A stretch of DNA of 52,989 nucleotides, taken from NCBI GenBank assembly GCA_903873185.1, contig CAIQNN010000032.1, positions 1 through 52,989 on the forward strand. The letters run 5' to 3'. Positions 36,578 through 45,538 of the stretch are shown one piece after another. The translations under genes and the position numbers were made by a program. The DNA comes from an uncultured Actinomycetes bacterium (lineage in GTDB: Bacteria; Actinomycetota; Actinomycetes; Nanopelagicales; Nanopelagicaceae). The first letter of the stretch is position 1, and every line of letters begins with the position of its first letter. Under the pieces are notes generated by a model. It was not told where the DNA came from and ran no database searches. It was given only the letters and a program-made list of their open reading frames with translations.

Positions 36578-37093
36578 ATGAATCTGCCTGCCACCGCTAC
36601 CAGCGCTGAACTTTCAGGAGATCTTCGGATCTATTCCGCGCCCCGGGCGTTGGTTCGCCATATCCAATGGTCGCTCAATCAAATATTTGGCTACCCAATT
36701 GAACTTGAGTGGACCCAACAGCGGATGGTCGCTGGTTCCGTCGCAACTGAATATCAATGGCGAACTAATTCTGCAGTTGCCTCCAAAATAGCTAGTACGT
36801 TAAAAAGTTGGCACTATCTAAGATTTGAAGTTCGTGAGTTTCCAACTCCTGGTGGGGAAGGTGTGTTGTATCGATGCACTCCCGACCTTGGATTGCATCA
36901 AGCTGTGACCGGCGCCACAGGAGACATCATGATTCATGAGAATCGAATTATGACTTCACTTAATTCTCATCGTTCTTACGAGAGTTTACGCGAATCGCTA
37001 GAAGTCACACTGGGAATTGCATGGGATAAAGAATTAGAGGGGTACCGCCTCGGTACTTTGGACTCAGAGTTGGACAAGCGCATTAGTATTTAA
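36578..37093 (+). CDS. DUF3145 domain-containing protein
   Basis: A 171-residue soluble protein of the actinobacterial DUF3145 family, function unknown. Recognisable pieces are IYSAPRALVRHIQWSLNQIFG (about 18-38), LEWTQQ, the AEYQW-like TEYQWRTNS, SWHYLRFEVREFPTPGGEG, then CTPDLGLHQ and a C-terminal LGIAWDKELEGYRLG. In Streptomyces this gene lies beside fabF as far as I recall; here the fabF cluster is one gene away, which supports the call. GAAGGAG precedes the ATG. Confidence 0.88.
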   Translation: MNLPATATSAELSGDLRIYSAPRALVRHIQWSLNQIFGYPIELEWTQQRMVAGSVATEYQWRTNSAVASKIASTLKSWHYLRFEVREFPTPGGEGVLYRCTPDLGLHQAVTGATGDIMIHENRIMTSLNSHRSYESLRESLEVTLGIAWDKELEGYRLGTLDSELDKRISI

Positions 37094-37095
37094 CT

Positions 37096-37851
37096 ATGAG
37101 CGAAAATAATTTTAGAGAAAAAGTGATGCGATTTCGATCGATCGGAACAATTGCAAGTGCTTTGGTTCTTGCACTTGGAATCGGATACGGACTTAGTTTG
37201 GTCGGCAGTGGTCTCTCGGCGCGTGCTGGAAATGCAATCACAGTAACCGGATCGGCCAGAGTAAACGCGACCGCTGATAATGCGGTTTGGACTTTGAACG
37301 CTCAAGAGACTGCCACAAGTGCCAGCTCAGCTGTCAAAAAAGTTGAAGCCGGCGTCACTCAGTTATCAGACTATTTAACCACGGGCGGAATTCCAGCCAC
37401 AGGTATTGAAGTTGGAGCGATAAGTACCTCAACCAATGATGAATACATAAATGGAAATGCCACCGGCCGAATTCTCTCTTATCGCGCCACTCAAACAGTG
37501 ATAGTTCGCGCGAAGGATGTGAAGTTGGTTCAATCTCTTTCAAACGGAATCGGAAAGTTATTGCAAACTGGAATCAATGTTAATAATTACGGACCGGCAT
37601 ACTATGTCTCGAATTTGGCAAGCCTTCGACCTCAGCTTCTCAGCGATGCTATGAAGGATGCAAAGATTCGCGCCGAAGCAATTACTAAATCGGTTGGCGG
37701 GAAAATCGGCGCCGTATTGGCAGTGCGAAGTGGCCCAATTCAGGTGACCACACCAGATTCAGTTGATACTTCTTCGGGTGGTTACTACGACACCTCAACG
37801 ATTGCCAAAACCGTAACTGCAACAGTCTCGGTCGATTTTAAAGCTAACTAA
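37096..37851 (+). CDS. SIMPL (DUF541) domain membrane-anchored or secreted protein
   Basis: A 251-residue protein with one N-terminal hydrophobic helix (about 16-40, TIASALVLALGIGYGLSLVG) and an extracytoplasmic SIMPL domain. Typical pieces are ITVTGSARVNATADNAVW, GIPATGIEVGAISTSTN, YRATQTVIVRAKD and DAKIRAEAITKSVGGKIGAV. The function of bacterial SIMPL proteins is largely unknown. It begins 2 bp after DUF3145. Its ribosome site is weak, and a second ATG at 37126 is an alternative start. It ends 3 bp from the convergent fabF. Confidence 0.86.
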   Translation: MSENNFREKVMRFRSIGTIASALVLALGIGYGLSLVGSGLSARAGNAITVTGSARVNATADNAVWTLNAQETATSASSAVKKVEAGVTQLSDYLTTGGIPATGIEVGAISTSTNDEYINGNATGRILSYRATQTVIVRAKDVKLVQSLSNGIGKLLQTGINVNNYGPAYYVSNLASLRPQLLSDAMKDAKIRAEAITKSVGGKIGAVLAVRSGPIQVTTPDSVDTSSGGYYDTSTIAKTVTATVSVDFKAN

Positions 37852-37854
37852 TAA

Positions 37855-39093
37855 CTATTGGTAGGACTTAAATACCAATACAACGTTATGGCCACCAAAG
37901 CCAAACGAGTCATTTAGTGCTGCAATCGGACCGTCTGGAAGTTTGCGCGCCACGTCGCGAACTACATCTACCGTAACCGCCTCATCGAGTTCTTCGATGT
38001 TAATCGTTGGTGGGGCAATGCGGTTATAGAGGGCAAGCACGACGAAGATTGATTCGATAGCGCCAGCGCCGCCGAGCAAATGCCCGGTCATTGATTTCGT
38101 TGCAGAAACTGCAACATGGGAAATGTGCTCACCAAGTGCCGCGCTTAGGGCATTTGCCTCGGCAACATCGCCCGCGGGTGTCGAAGTTGCGTGGGCATTC
38201 AAGTGCACGATTTCCGAAAGTGAAACGCCACTGTCTTCGAGTGCAAATTTAACCGCTCTGGTAACACCGGTACCTTCTGGATCTGGGGCGGCAATGTGAT
38301 ACCCGTCCGAGGTTAAGCCTTGCCCAACAATCTCAGCATAAATCTTGGCGCCGCGAGCTAAAGCGTGTTCCAGTTCTTCAAGAACAAGTACGCCGCCGCC
38401 TTCACCAAGTACAAAACCGTCGCGATTCTTGTCATAGGGACGAGATGCTTTTGCGGGTTCATCATTTCTGGTCGATAGCGCTTTCATTGAAGCAAAGCCC
38501 GCCATCGGAAGAGCATGAATAGCAGCTTCAACGCCACCAGTTACCACCATATCGGCGCGATTATTTCGAATCATCTCCATGGCGTAGCCGACCGCCTCGG
38601 CGCCAGATGCGCAGGCGCTTACTGGAGTATGGACACCAGCTTTTGCCTGTAATTCCAATCCAACATTTGCCGAAGGGCCATTGGGCATCAGCATCGGCAC
38701 CGTATGTGGGCTAACCGAGCGCGAACCTTTGGTGCGCAATATGTCGTACTGATCGAGCAAAGTTATTACGCCACCGATTCCGGAAGCGACTACGACGCCA
38801 AGGCGCTCTTTATCTACTTCAGGAGTGCCGGCATCTTTCCAAGCTTCGCGAGCGGCGATTAGCGCGAATTGCTCCGAGCGATCAAGGCGGCGCATTTCTA
38901 CGCGCTCCATTACTTCGCTCGGTTCGACAGCGACGCGCGCAGCAAAGGTAACTGACATTTCAGCGGCCCATTCATCTTCCAATGAACGAACTCCGCTCTT
39001 GCCAGCTATGAGAGCATCCCAAGTCGATGGAACATCTCCGCCCAAGGGAGTTGTTGCCCCGAGGCCCGTTACAACTACGCGTCGTCTGGTCAT
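37855..39093 (-). CDS. fabF: Beta-ketoacyl-ACP synthase II
   Basis: Elongating condensing enzyme of type II fatty acid synthesis. In 412 residues the catalytic triad is visible: Cys161 in PVSACASGAEAVG, His301 in NAHATSTPAGD and His338 in TKSMTGHLLGGAGAIE, with Lys333. The end (GGHNVVLVFK) has the usual Phe-Gly-Gly-His motif. It is the last gene of fabD-fabH-acpP-fabF, 19 bp after acpP. It could also be called KasA/KasB-like; no mycolate-specific feature is seen. Confidence 0.96.
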   Translation of the reverse strand: MTRRRVVVTGLGATTPLGGDVPSTWDALIAGKSGVRSLEDEWAAEMSVTFAARVAVEPSEVMERVEMRRLDRSEQFALIAAREAWKDAGTPEVDKERLGVVVASGIGGVITLLDQYDILRTKGSRSVSPHTVPMLMPNGPSANVGLELQAKAGVHTPVSACASGAEAVGYAMEMIRNNRADMVVTGGVEAAIHALPMAGFASMKALSTRNDEPAKASRPYDKNRDGFVLGEGGGVLVLEELEHALARGAKIYAEIVGQGLTSDGYHIAAPDPEGTGVTRAVKFALEDSGVSLSEIVHLNAHATSTPAGDVAEANALSAALGEHISHVAVSATKSMTGHLLGGAGAIESIFVVLALYNRIAPPTINIEELDEAVTVDVVRDVARKLPDGPIAALNDSFGFGGHNVVLVFKSYQ

Positions 39094-39112
39094 AAATTTA
39101 ACCCGAGGTTAA

Positions 39113-39361
39113 TTACTTAGATGCGTTAACGATGAAGTTAACAGCGTCGCCAACGGTTGCCATGTTGGTAACTTCTTCATCAGGAATCTTGACGCCAAAA
39201 CGCTCTTCGGCAGCAACTACAACCTCAACCATGCTTAGGGAATCGACATCTAGATCTTCGGTGAACTTCTTCTCCATTGCGATGTCATCGGCCGAGATGC
39301 CAGCAACTTCAACAACGATCTCTTTGATTCCTTCTAAAACTGCCTCTTGAGTTAGTGCCAT
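39113..39361 (-). CDS. acpP: Acyl carrier protein
   Basis: An 82-residue acidic carrier protein. The phosphopantetheine attachment Ser41 lies in DLDVDSLSMVEVV. Four-helix composition and length are normal. AAGAGGAAAAG lies upstream of the ATG. It sits between fabH (91 bp upstream) and fabF (19 bp downstream), so it is the carrier for this fatty acid synthesis cluster. Confidence 0.96.
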   Translation of the reverse strand: MALTQEAVLEGIKEIVVEVAGISADDIAMEKKFTEDLDVDSLSMVEVVVAAEERFGVKIPDEEVTNMATVGDAVNFIVNASK

Positions 39362-39452
39362 ATTCTTTTCCTCTTTCTGCTATTTATCTTCTATTAGGTC
39401 ATCTTGGAAACTCTTATTGTGTCTGGCGAATTTTAACCACCCAAACTCGCTT

Positions 39453-40475
39453 CTACTGGCTAGTAAGCGGGGGTAGTTCTACTACTTGTCCCGCATAGAC
39501 CAATCCGGCGCCAAATCCAATCAGGAGAGCGGTTTTTCCGTGTAATTCTGGGTTCGAAGCTAGCAATGCATCCATTGCAAGCGGAATTGATGCCGCAGAA
39601 GTATTTCCAGTGGTTTTGATATCCCGAGCGATTACCACGCTATCTGGCAATTTCATGGACCGCGCTAGTGAGTCAATGATCCGCTCATTTGCTTGGTGAG
39701 GGATGAAAGCGGCTAGCGTCTCTGGGGTTAACCCGGCCGCCGCGATTGCTTTCAGTCCAACCGGCGCCATTTCGTAAACTGCCCAGCGAAATACCGTTTG
39801 TCCTTGTTGAGATATATCAGGCCAAGTAGCGTCAACTCTGCTCTGGTTACCTTTGAACTCAATCCAAGATGGTTGCATTTGAATGGCATCGCGCGAATCT
39901 GCTGCCGAGCCCCAAACTGTTGGACCGATACCGGCTCCTTCAGAAGGACCAATGACTACCGCACCAGCGCCATCGGCGAAGATAAAGGCCGTTGCGCGAT
40001 CATCGGGATTAGTAAAATCTGAAAGTTTTTCGCCACCAATTACCAAGACATATTTAGCAGTCTTGTTCTTTACTAAATCATTTGCCAGAGCGATGCCGTA
40101 GCAAAAACCGGCACAGGCTGCCGAAATATCAAAAGCCGCTGCTTTTGGATTTCCGAGTCGAACTATTAATTCCGTCGCCGCGCTGGGAGCCTGGTATGGA
40201 TATGTAATGGTGGCGAAAATAACGGCTGACACTTGTTCCATCGTTATTCCGGCGCGCTTAAGCGCAATATTCGCTGCAGCTTCGGCCATATCGATCAGAG
40301 ATTCGTCTGGGCCTGCGATGTGTCTGGTTTCGATACCAGTGCGTTGGCGAATCCATTCGTCCGTGGATTCGATGCGATCGACGATTTCAGAATTGGGAAC
40401 TACCCGAGCGGGGCGATAGGCACCGACAGAGAGGATGCGGGAATTTTGAACGGAACTTTCAAATTGAAGAGACAT
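39453..40475 (-). CDS. fabH: Beta-ketoacyl-ACP synthase III
   Basis: Initiating condensing enzyme joining an acyl-CoA primer to malonyl-ACP. The 340-residue protein has catalytic Cys121 in DISAACAGFCYG, His260 in IPHQANERI and Asn291 in TTGNTSAASIPLA. WIRQRTGIETR near 41 is the usual CoA-site region. The ATG overlaps the fabD stop (TAATG), showing coupling. Straight or branched primer choice cannot be told. Confidence 0.96.
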   Translation of the reverse strand: MSLQFESSVQNSRILSVGAYRPARVVPNSEIVDRIESTDEWIRQRTGIETRHIAGPDESLIDMAEAAANIALKRAGITMEQVSAVIFATITYPYQAPSAATELIVRLGNPKAAAFDISAACAGFCYGIALANDLVKNKTAKYVLVIGGEKLSDFTNPDDRATAFIFADGAGAVVIGPSEGAGIGPTVWGSAADSRDAIQMQPSWIEFKGNQSRVDATWPDISQQGQTVFRWAVYEMAPVGLKAIAAAGLTPETLAAFIPHQANERIIDSLARSMKLPDSVVIARDIKTTGNTSAASIPLAMDALLASNPELHGKTALLIGFGAGLVYAGQVVELPPLTSQ

Positions 40476-41398
40476 TAATTCGCTCCATGTTTTGCTATAA
40501 ATTCTTGGGCGGCGGCTAAATCTTCTGGGTTCTTCAAGGCAAAGGTTTCAATATTAGGGGTAGCGCGTTTTAGTAATCCGACCAGCGTGCCCGCAGGAGG
40601 AACTTCTAGTACGCCGGTGATCCCCATATCCGAGAGCGTAGTCATACAAAGGTCCCAGCGAACTGGTCCGGCAACTTGGCCAACTATTCGCGCCACGATA
40701 TCTGCGCCACTTGAAACAACCTGTCCATCTTTATTAGATAAAACCTTAATTTTTGGATCAGTGGGGTGAATCTCTGCGGCCAAAGCGGCCAAAACCGGCA
40801 CTGCGGGAGCCATAACGGCGGTGTGAAAGGCGCCTGAGACTGCGAGAGGCCTCACGCGAGATCCAGTTGGAGCGTTCTCAAGCAACTGCGCGATTGCTTC
40901 CAGTGAGCCAGCGGCGACGATCTGGCCAGCGCCATTCTCGTTGGCTGCTACTAAATTCAAAGTCGCAAGGTGAGCCAGTACAACATCGCGTTCGCCGCCT
41001 AGTACCGCGGCCATTCCAGAGTTGCTACCCGTGGCAGCTTGGGACATTGCAGCGCCACGCGCTCGTACTAATTTCATTGCGCTTTCATTATTTATTACAC
41101 CAGCCAAAGCTGCGGTGGTTATTTCCCCAACTGAATGTCCAGCCACGGCGGTTACCGATGATTGTTCGTTTGGAAAGAGGGCGGCATAGGCAATTAATCC
41201 GGCAGCTACTAAAAGTGGCTGCGCATTTGAAGTTTCTTTAATTTCTTCGGCATCAGCAGTTGTTCCAAGGTGACGCAAATCCAGGTCAATTAATTGCGAC
41301 CATTTCTCAAGTAGCAAACTCGTTTCGCCAACTTCCAACCAAGGTAGGAGAAAGCCTGGAGTTTGAGAGCCTTGACCAGGCGCCACGATTGCTAGCAC
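40475..41398 (-). CDS. fabD: Malonyl-CoA:ACP transacylase
   Basis: Loads malonyl groups onto ACP. In 307 residues the active Ser89 is in AGHSVGEI and His192 is in SGAFHTAVMAP; the N-terminal PGQGSQTPGF loop is canonical. The start is GTG at 41398. TATCCT (41410-41405) lies exactly 6 bases before it on the coding strand, with no ribosome site, so the cluster's message is probably leaderless. It is the first gene of fabD-fabH-acpP-fabF, 39 bp downstream of glgX. Confidence 0.95.
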   Translation of the reverse strand: MLAIVAPGQGSQTPGFLLPWLEVGETSLLLEKWSQLIDLDLRHLGTTADAEEIKETSNAQPLLVAAGLIAYAALFPNEQSSVTAVAGHSVGEITTAALAGVINNESAMKLVRARGAAMSQAATGSNSGMAAVLGGERDVVLAHLATLNLVAANENGAGQIVAAGSLEAIAQLLENAPTGSRVRPLAVSGAFHTAVMAPAVPVLAALAAEIHPTDPKIKVLSNKDGQVVSSGADIVARIVGQVAGPVRWDLCMTTLSDMGITGVLEVPPAGTLVGLLKRATPNIETFALKNPEDLAAAQEFIAKHGAN

Positions 41399-41404
41399 TT
41401 CGAA

Positions 41405-41410
41405 AGGATA
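41405..41410 (-). promoter_or_regulatory. -10 box of the fatty acid synthesis cluster
   Basis: TATCCT on the minus strand, 6 bases before the fabD GTG; transcription would start at or next to the start codon. No clear -35 is seen at 17 bp. Confidence 0.5.
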
Positions 41411-41437
41411 AGCGAGGAGAACGGTTACTACCGAGTA

Positions 41438-43549
41438 TTAGCTTCGATTTACCAACCAAATTTGTACGCCATGAGCGTCCAGAATTGTCGACTCGAGCGG
41501 TTGTGCGATCCTCGGCTCAAATTCTGAGGTCATATGTGCGGAATCGAAAATGGAACGATAAAGCGCACCCCATTTTTTAGCCGGAAGGGTAAAGGTATTT
41601 TCATGGGTCGAGGCATTCAATAATATGAGCAGGGCTTGATTGGCCGATGCCTCAACATACATGCTCAAGTAACTGCGATCGCCTTGATGCCAATTTTCGT
41701 CATTCATCTCTTCACCGTTACGACGAAACCAGGCTAGATCTTTGCGGCTAGTTCCCAAGTCCAACTGACCGGTAAAAAATTCGCGAACAATATCTACTAG
41801 ATAGCGCTTGCGAATTGAAATTAAATTTTTGGTAGCGGCCAATAAGTCCTGTTGAATTTCATTTGGCGACCAATTAAGCGCCCAGCCGCCGTTAAATGCT
41901 TGCGGACTTAAAACGTCGCCATTGCTCGGCAATGAGTATGCATTGTTGGAACCATTTTGACTGCGGCCCACTTCGTCACCCATATTGATCATCGGAACAC
42001 CAGATGAAAGAAAGAGCGAAGCCAGTAGCGACTTTTGTAGTCGGGTTCGAAGTTGAATGATATTTGGGTTTTTGCTTAACCCTTCTTCGCCTAAGTTCCA
42101 AGAGCGATTTGAGGTACTGCCATCACGGTTACCTTCTTGATTTGGTTCGTTGTGCTTGTCTTGATAGCTAACCAAATCCTGAAGTGTGAAGCCATCATGT
42201 GCCGTGATGAAGTTGATCGAAGAAGTTGGACCGCGAAAATAGAAGATGTCGTGAGAGCCACTTAATCGGGAAGCTAAATCCCCAACGCCTTCACTGAATC
42301 CGCGAGCTGGATCACCAAGCCAGAATTGTCGCAAGGAGTCGCGATAGTGATCATTCCATTCGCGCCATGGGTGAGGAAAATCTCCGAGCGCGTAACCTGC
42401 AGTATCCCAAGGTTCGGCAATGAGCTTTCGCTCGCGAAGAATTGGATCACTTGCAATTGCAGAGATAAGCGGACCCGTTGTGTCGATGCCGTATTCATTG
42501 CGAGCTAAAGCGGAGGCCAAGTCGAAGCGAAAGCCATCTACTCCAATAACTTCGGTCCACCAGTGCAACGAGTCAATAATCATGCGAACTACGAATGGGC
42601 GACGAGCATCAACGGTATTGCCGCAGCCAGTTACATCGTCATAAATATCGCCCTTAACCCGGCGATAAAAAGTTTTGCTGTCAATACCTCGGAAGGAGAG
42701 CGTCGGTCCACCGTGGCCGCCTTCGGCGGTGTGGTTATAAACCACATCGAGAATGACTTCGATTCCGGCGTGATGTAGCGCCGCAACAGCATCGCGAAGT
42801 TCGGAGATCGGGTCTGAAGTGGCGGCATAATCTCGGTGAGGTGCCGAAAACGCCAAAGCGTTGTAGCCCCAATAATTTTCGCGCCCGCGATTTTGGATTC
42901 CAGGTTCAGTCACGTAATGATGAATTGGAAGCAATTCGAGCGCGGTGATACCAAGTTCCTTGAGATATGCGATCGTGCTTGGGTGCCCGAGCGCCTTATA
43001 AGTGCCGCGCTCGTTTTCTGGAATTGCAGGATTAAATTCGGTTAGCCCGCGTACATGAGCTTCATAAATAATCGTTCTGGCCCAGGGCGTATTAAGTCTG
43101 GGGAATTGTGTTCGATGATGGCCAGTAACAACCGAAAGCGGAACGAAGGCAGCATCATCCCGGTCATCGCGAATGGTTAAATCGCCAATACCGGATTTAT
43201 CCAATGCGCGGTGGCCGTAAATTTCTGGGGCGTAGGTCAAGTCTCCAGATAACTGATGGGCATAGGGATCTATTAGAAGTTTGTTGGAGTTAAATCGCCA
43301 GCCTTCATCGGGGCGCCACGGCCCATAAACCCGAAAGCCATAACGTTGGCCAGCCCGAACGCCTGCAAGGTAGCCATGAAAAATCGGGCCATCGCGATGG
43401 CTCAATGCAAAGCGGGTCTCCATGTCTTTACCGTTAACTTCATTAAAAAGGCAGACTTCCACTGCATCAGCCGCCGCAGCCCAGATGGCGAAATTTGCGC
43501 CCCCTTCAGTCAGGGTCGCGCCTAAATAGCGCGGATCGGCAGGTTTCAC
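41438..43549 (-). CDS. glgX: Glycogen debranching enzyme GlgX (GH13_11)
   Basis: Isoamylase-type hydrolysis of alpha-1,6 branches in glycogen or limit dextrin. The 703-residue protein has an N-terminal CBM48 (about 8-115), a GH13 barrel with VILDVVYNHTAEG (265-277), DGFRFDLA with nucleophile Asp343, LIAEPWD with acid/base Glu379 and ITAHDGFT, then a C-terminal beta domain. The start is GTG at 43549 with AAGG upstream, 9 bp after the SGNH gene. It belongs to a same-strand run with two glycosyltransferases and the SGNH hydrolase. Confidence 0.95.
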   Translation of the reverse strand: MKPADPRYLGATLTEGGANFAIWAAAADAVEVCLFNEVNGKDMETRFALSHRDGPIFHGYLAGVRAGQRYGFRVYGPWRPDEGWRFNSNKLLIDPYAHQLSGDLTYAPEIYGHRALDKSGIGDLTIRDDRDDAAFVPLSVVTGHHRTQFPRLNTPWARTIIYEAHVRGLTEFNPAIPENERGTYKALGHPSTIAYLKELGITALELLPIHHYVTEPGIQNRGRENYWGYNALAFSAPHRDYAATSDPISELRDAVAALHHAGIEVILDVVYNHTAEGGHGGPTLSFRGIDSKTFYRRVKGDIYDDVTGCGNTVDARRPFVVRMIIDSLHWWTEVIGVDGFRFDLASALARNEYGIDTTGPLISAIASDPILRERKLIAEPWDTAGYALGDFPHPWREWNDHYRDSLRQFWLGDPARGFSEGVGDLASRLSGSHDIFYFRGPTSSINFITAHDGFTLQDLVSYQDKHNEPNQEGNRDGSTSNRSWNLGEEGLSKNPNIIQLRTRLQKSLLASLFLSSGVPMINMGDEVGRSQNGSNNAYSLPSNGDVLSPQAFNGGWALNWSPNEIQQDLLAATKNLISIRKRYLVDIVREFFTGQLDLGTSRKDLAWFRRNGEEMNDENWHQGDRSYLSMYVEASANQALLILLNASTHENTFTLPAKKWGALYRSIFDSAHMTSEFEPRIAQPLESTILDAHGVQIWLVNRS

Positions 43550-43558
43550 CCCTGCACC

Positions 43559-44368
43559 TTAGTCGACCTTTATTAAATCCTTTGGCAAGGCGGGTTTCAA
43601 CTGATTTAACACGATCGAACCAGCCTCTAGCAGCATGAGTAAGAGCATGGCTGGGAGAAGATCGAGGCTGCGTTTTAGAAACCAAGGTAGACCATTTCTG
43701 ACCAACCAAATTAGTCGTTTGGATCGGGCTTCCGCTGGTTGGTCAACGAGTTCTGGGAGAGTCACGGACCAACCGCGGCCTTGCAGCTGCTGGCAGATCT
43801 CTCGAGCCAAGATTTGATGACCAAGTGGCCCCGGATGCATCCGATCGATATGCCAATTCTTCTTGTTGTGAACATCTGCGATGGAGCGAGTCGAAATAAT
43901 AATGACATCGAATTCTCGCTCAATTTTCCGATAAACGGCATTAACGGCATCCACGCGACGCTTCAACACCCGACGGAGCAAAGTCGGAAGTCTGAGCAAT
44001 TGATTCGGATCATGCAACTCGACCATGACGATCTCTGCGCCTCTACTCAATAACTCCCGACAAGTGCTGGAAAGGTTTTGATAGAGCTTCTCTGGATGAA
44101 AGCCATTTCGTAGTAGGTCATTGCCACCAACGATCACCGCGCAAATATCGGGCTCATCCCCAATTGCTCTTGGCAGTTGAACTTGGAGAACCTCATCCGA
44201 TTGTGCGCCTGGCCTGGAGTAGTTCTCGTACCGACATTGATCTAGAAAATTCTGTGCCACATACCAAGCCCAACCACGTGGCTTTGCCTCATTATCTAAA
44301 TCGCCTATTCCGTAGGCAGCGCTATCTCCAATAACGGAAAAATGCAGAACTCCGACCTCGGTCTTCAT
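43559..44368 (-). CDS. SGNH/GDSL-family hydrolase with C-terminal hydrophobic segment
   Basis: A 269-residue serine esterase-type protein. Block I is GDSAAYG with Ser16, block III is GGNDLL with Asn83, and block V is DRMHPGPLGH with Asp175 and His178. A C-terminal hydrophobic stretch (about 232-253, LDLLPAMLLLMLLEAGSIVL) may be a membrane anchor. There is no signal peptide, so the active site may face the cytoplasm. It begins directly after the GT4 gene stop (no gap) and may act on a lipid or acylated glycan made by its neighbours. The substrate is unknown. Confidence 0.86.
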   Translation of the reverse strand: MKTEVGVLHFSVIGDSAAYGIGDLDNEAKPRGWAWYVAQNFLDQCRYENYSRPGAQSDEVLQVQLPRAIGDEPDICAVIVGGNDLLRNGFHPEKLYQNLSSTCRELLSRGAEIVMVELHDPNQLLRLPTLLRRVLKRRVDAVNAVYRKIEREFDVIIISTRSIADVHNKKNWHIDRMHPGPLGHQILAREICQQLQGRGWSVTLPELVDQPAEARSKRLIWLVRNGLPWFLKRSLDLLPAMLLLMLLEAGSIVLNQLKPALPKDLIKVD

Positions 44369-45538
44369 TTATGCGGCTGTCAGTCTTCTCTTAGTAGCTG
44401 CGGTCGGAGCTAGTTGGCCGACCTCGGCTATTCCATGAAGTCGGAGCATCGCTTGAACCGAATTTGTCCAAGGCAGATCTTCGGCTGCCCTTCGCGCGCT
44501 CTCACGAGCTCGTGGTTGGTTTAGTAGGAATTGAATTGCGTCGGCAAAGGCTTGGCCATTATCTGCCGCAACTGCGCCAGCAGGGTCAATTTCCGTTGCA
44601 CGTAGAAATTCGCCGACTGCGCTGCTCTTTGACGCCACAACTGGAGTCCCGCTGGCTAGTGATTCAAGTGCTGACAAACAAAATGTTTCCAGCGGCCCCG
44701 GAGCCAGCGTTACATCAGCGCAACTCAGTATGGCTGCCACTTGTTTGCGATCAGCGATATAGCCCAAGTAATCGACGGGAAGGCCGATAGCTTGTTGACG
44801 CAATTTGTGCCACATCGGACCCGTCCCAATCACAACCAACCTAGCGCTAATTCCACGTGCGACAAGTTCTTTAAGAGCTTCAATTGCGCGCTGAGGTTCC
44901 TTTTCGGGAGAGAGTCGGCTGCAATGAACAATCAGACATTTCGCGCCTTTTAGTAAATCTCCTCGAAGTTCATCGCATCGATTACTTGGAAGGAAATTCT
45001 GCAAATCTACGCCCAAAGGAACTTTAACTAAATTTGAAACTTTGATGTCTTGGAATTCCTTAGCAGCGAAATCAGTAGTTGCAATAACTTGATCGAAGCA
45101 ATTGGCTAGTTTGGCATTGTGCCAATTGACCAGCGCTCGCTTTGGAAAAATGCTCGGAAGAAATCGGTCCGCTAACCCCCTTAGAGTTTCGTGCGAGAAA
45201 ACTACTGTCGGAATTGAACGTTCCCGAGCCCATCGACCAAGCGAAAGCAGGGTAAAGCGGTCGGAAATCTCCAGTCGATCGGGGGATAACCTGGCAATCT
45301 CTGCCTTCAAAAACTTATTGCTTTTGATCAATTGATAACCACCACTGCCAGGGAGGATATAACTGGGAAGGGAAACTTTTTGCCCATATTGAGTTTCTTC
45401 GACCCGATATCGAGTTCCTGGAACCAGATAAATGAATTCATGGCCATTTTTTAGGTAACCGCGACCTAACTCATGAAGAGTTGTTTTGATGCCGCCGGAG
45501 TTAGGGCCGTAGAAATTTGCGATATGGACAATTCTCAT
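44369..45538 (-). CDS. GT4-family glycosyltransferase
   Basis: A 389-residue GT-B glycosyltransferase. The N-terminus MRIVHIANFYGPNSGGIKTTLHELG is typical, and the nucleotide-sugar side has HCSRLSPEKEPQRAIEAL, the C-terminal PGPLETFCLSALESLASGTPVV motif with the E-x7-E pair, and VVASKSSAVGEFL. I start at ATG 45538, which overlaps the previous gene's stop as ATGA; an upstream in-frame extension lies inside that gene. The donor and acceptor are unknown. The nearby gene resembles mannosyltransferases, so a glycolipid or surface glycan role is likely. Confidence 0.9.
   Translation of the reverse strand: MRIVHIANFYGPNSGGIKTTLHELGRGYLKNGHEFIYLVPGTRYRVEETQYGQKVSLPSYILPGSGGYQLIKSNKFLKAEIARLSPDRLEISDRFTLLSLGRWARERSIPTVVFSHETLRGLADRFLPSIFPKRALVNWHNAKLANCFDQVIATTDFAAKEFQDIKVSNLVKVPLGVDLQNFLPSNRCDELRGDLLKGAKCLIVHCSRLSPEKEPQRAIEALKELVARGISARLVVIGTGPMWHKLRQQAIGLPVDYLGYIADRKQVAAILSCADVTLAPGPLETFCLSALESLASGTPVVASKSSAVGEFLRATEIDPAGAVAADNGQAFADAIQFLLNQPRARESARRAAEDLPWTNSVQAMLRLHGIAEVGQLAPTAATKRRLTAA

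Noticed and set aside
36184-36594. A 136-codon minus-strand frame across the cold shock upstream gap
   Set aside because: It overlaps the cold shock start and the DUF3145 start, has no family pattern or ribosome site, and crosses the mapped-looking -10 box and leader stems.
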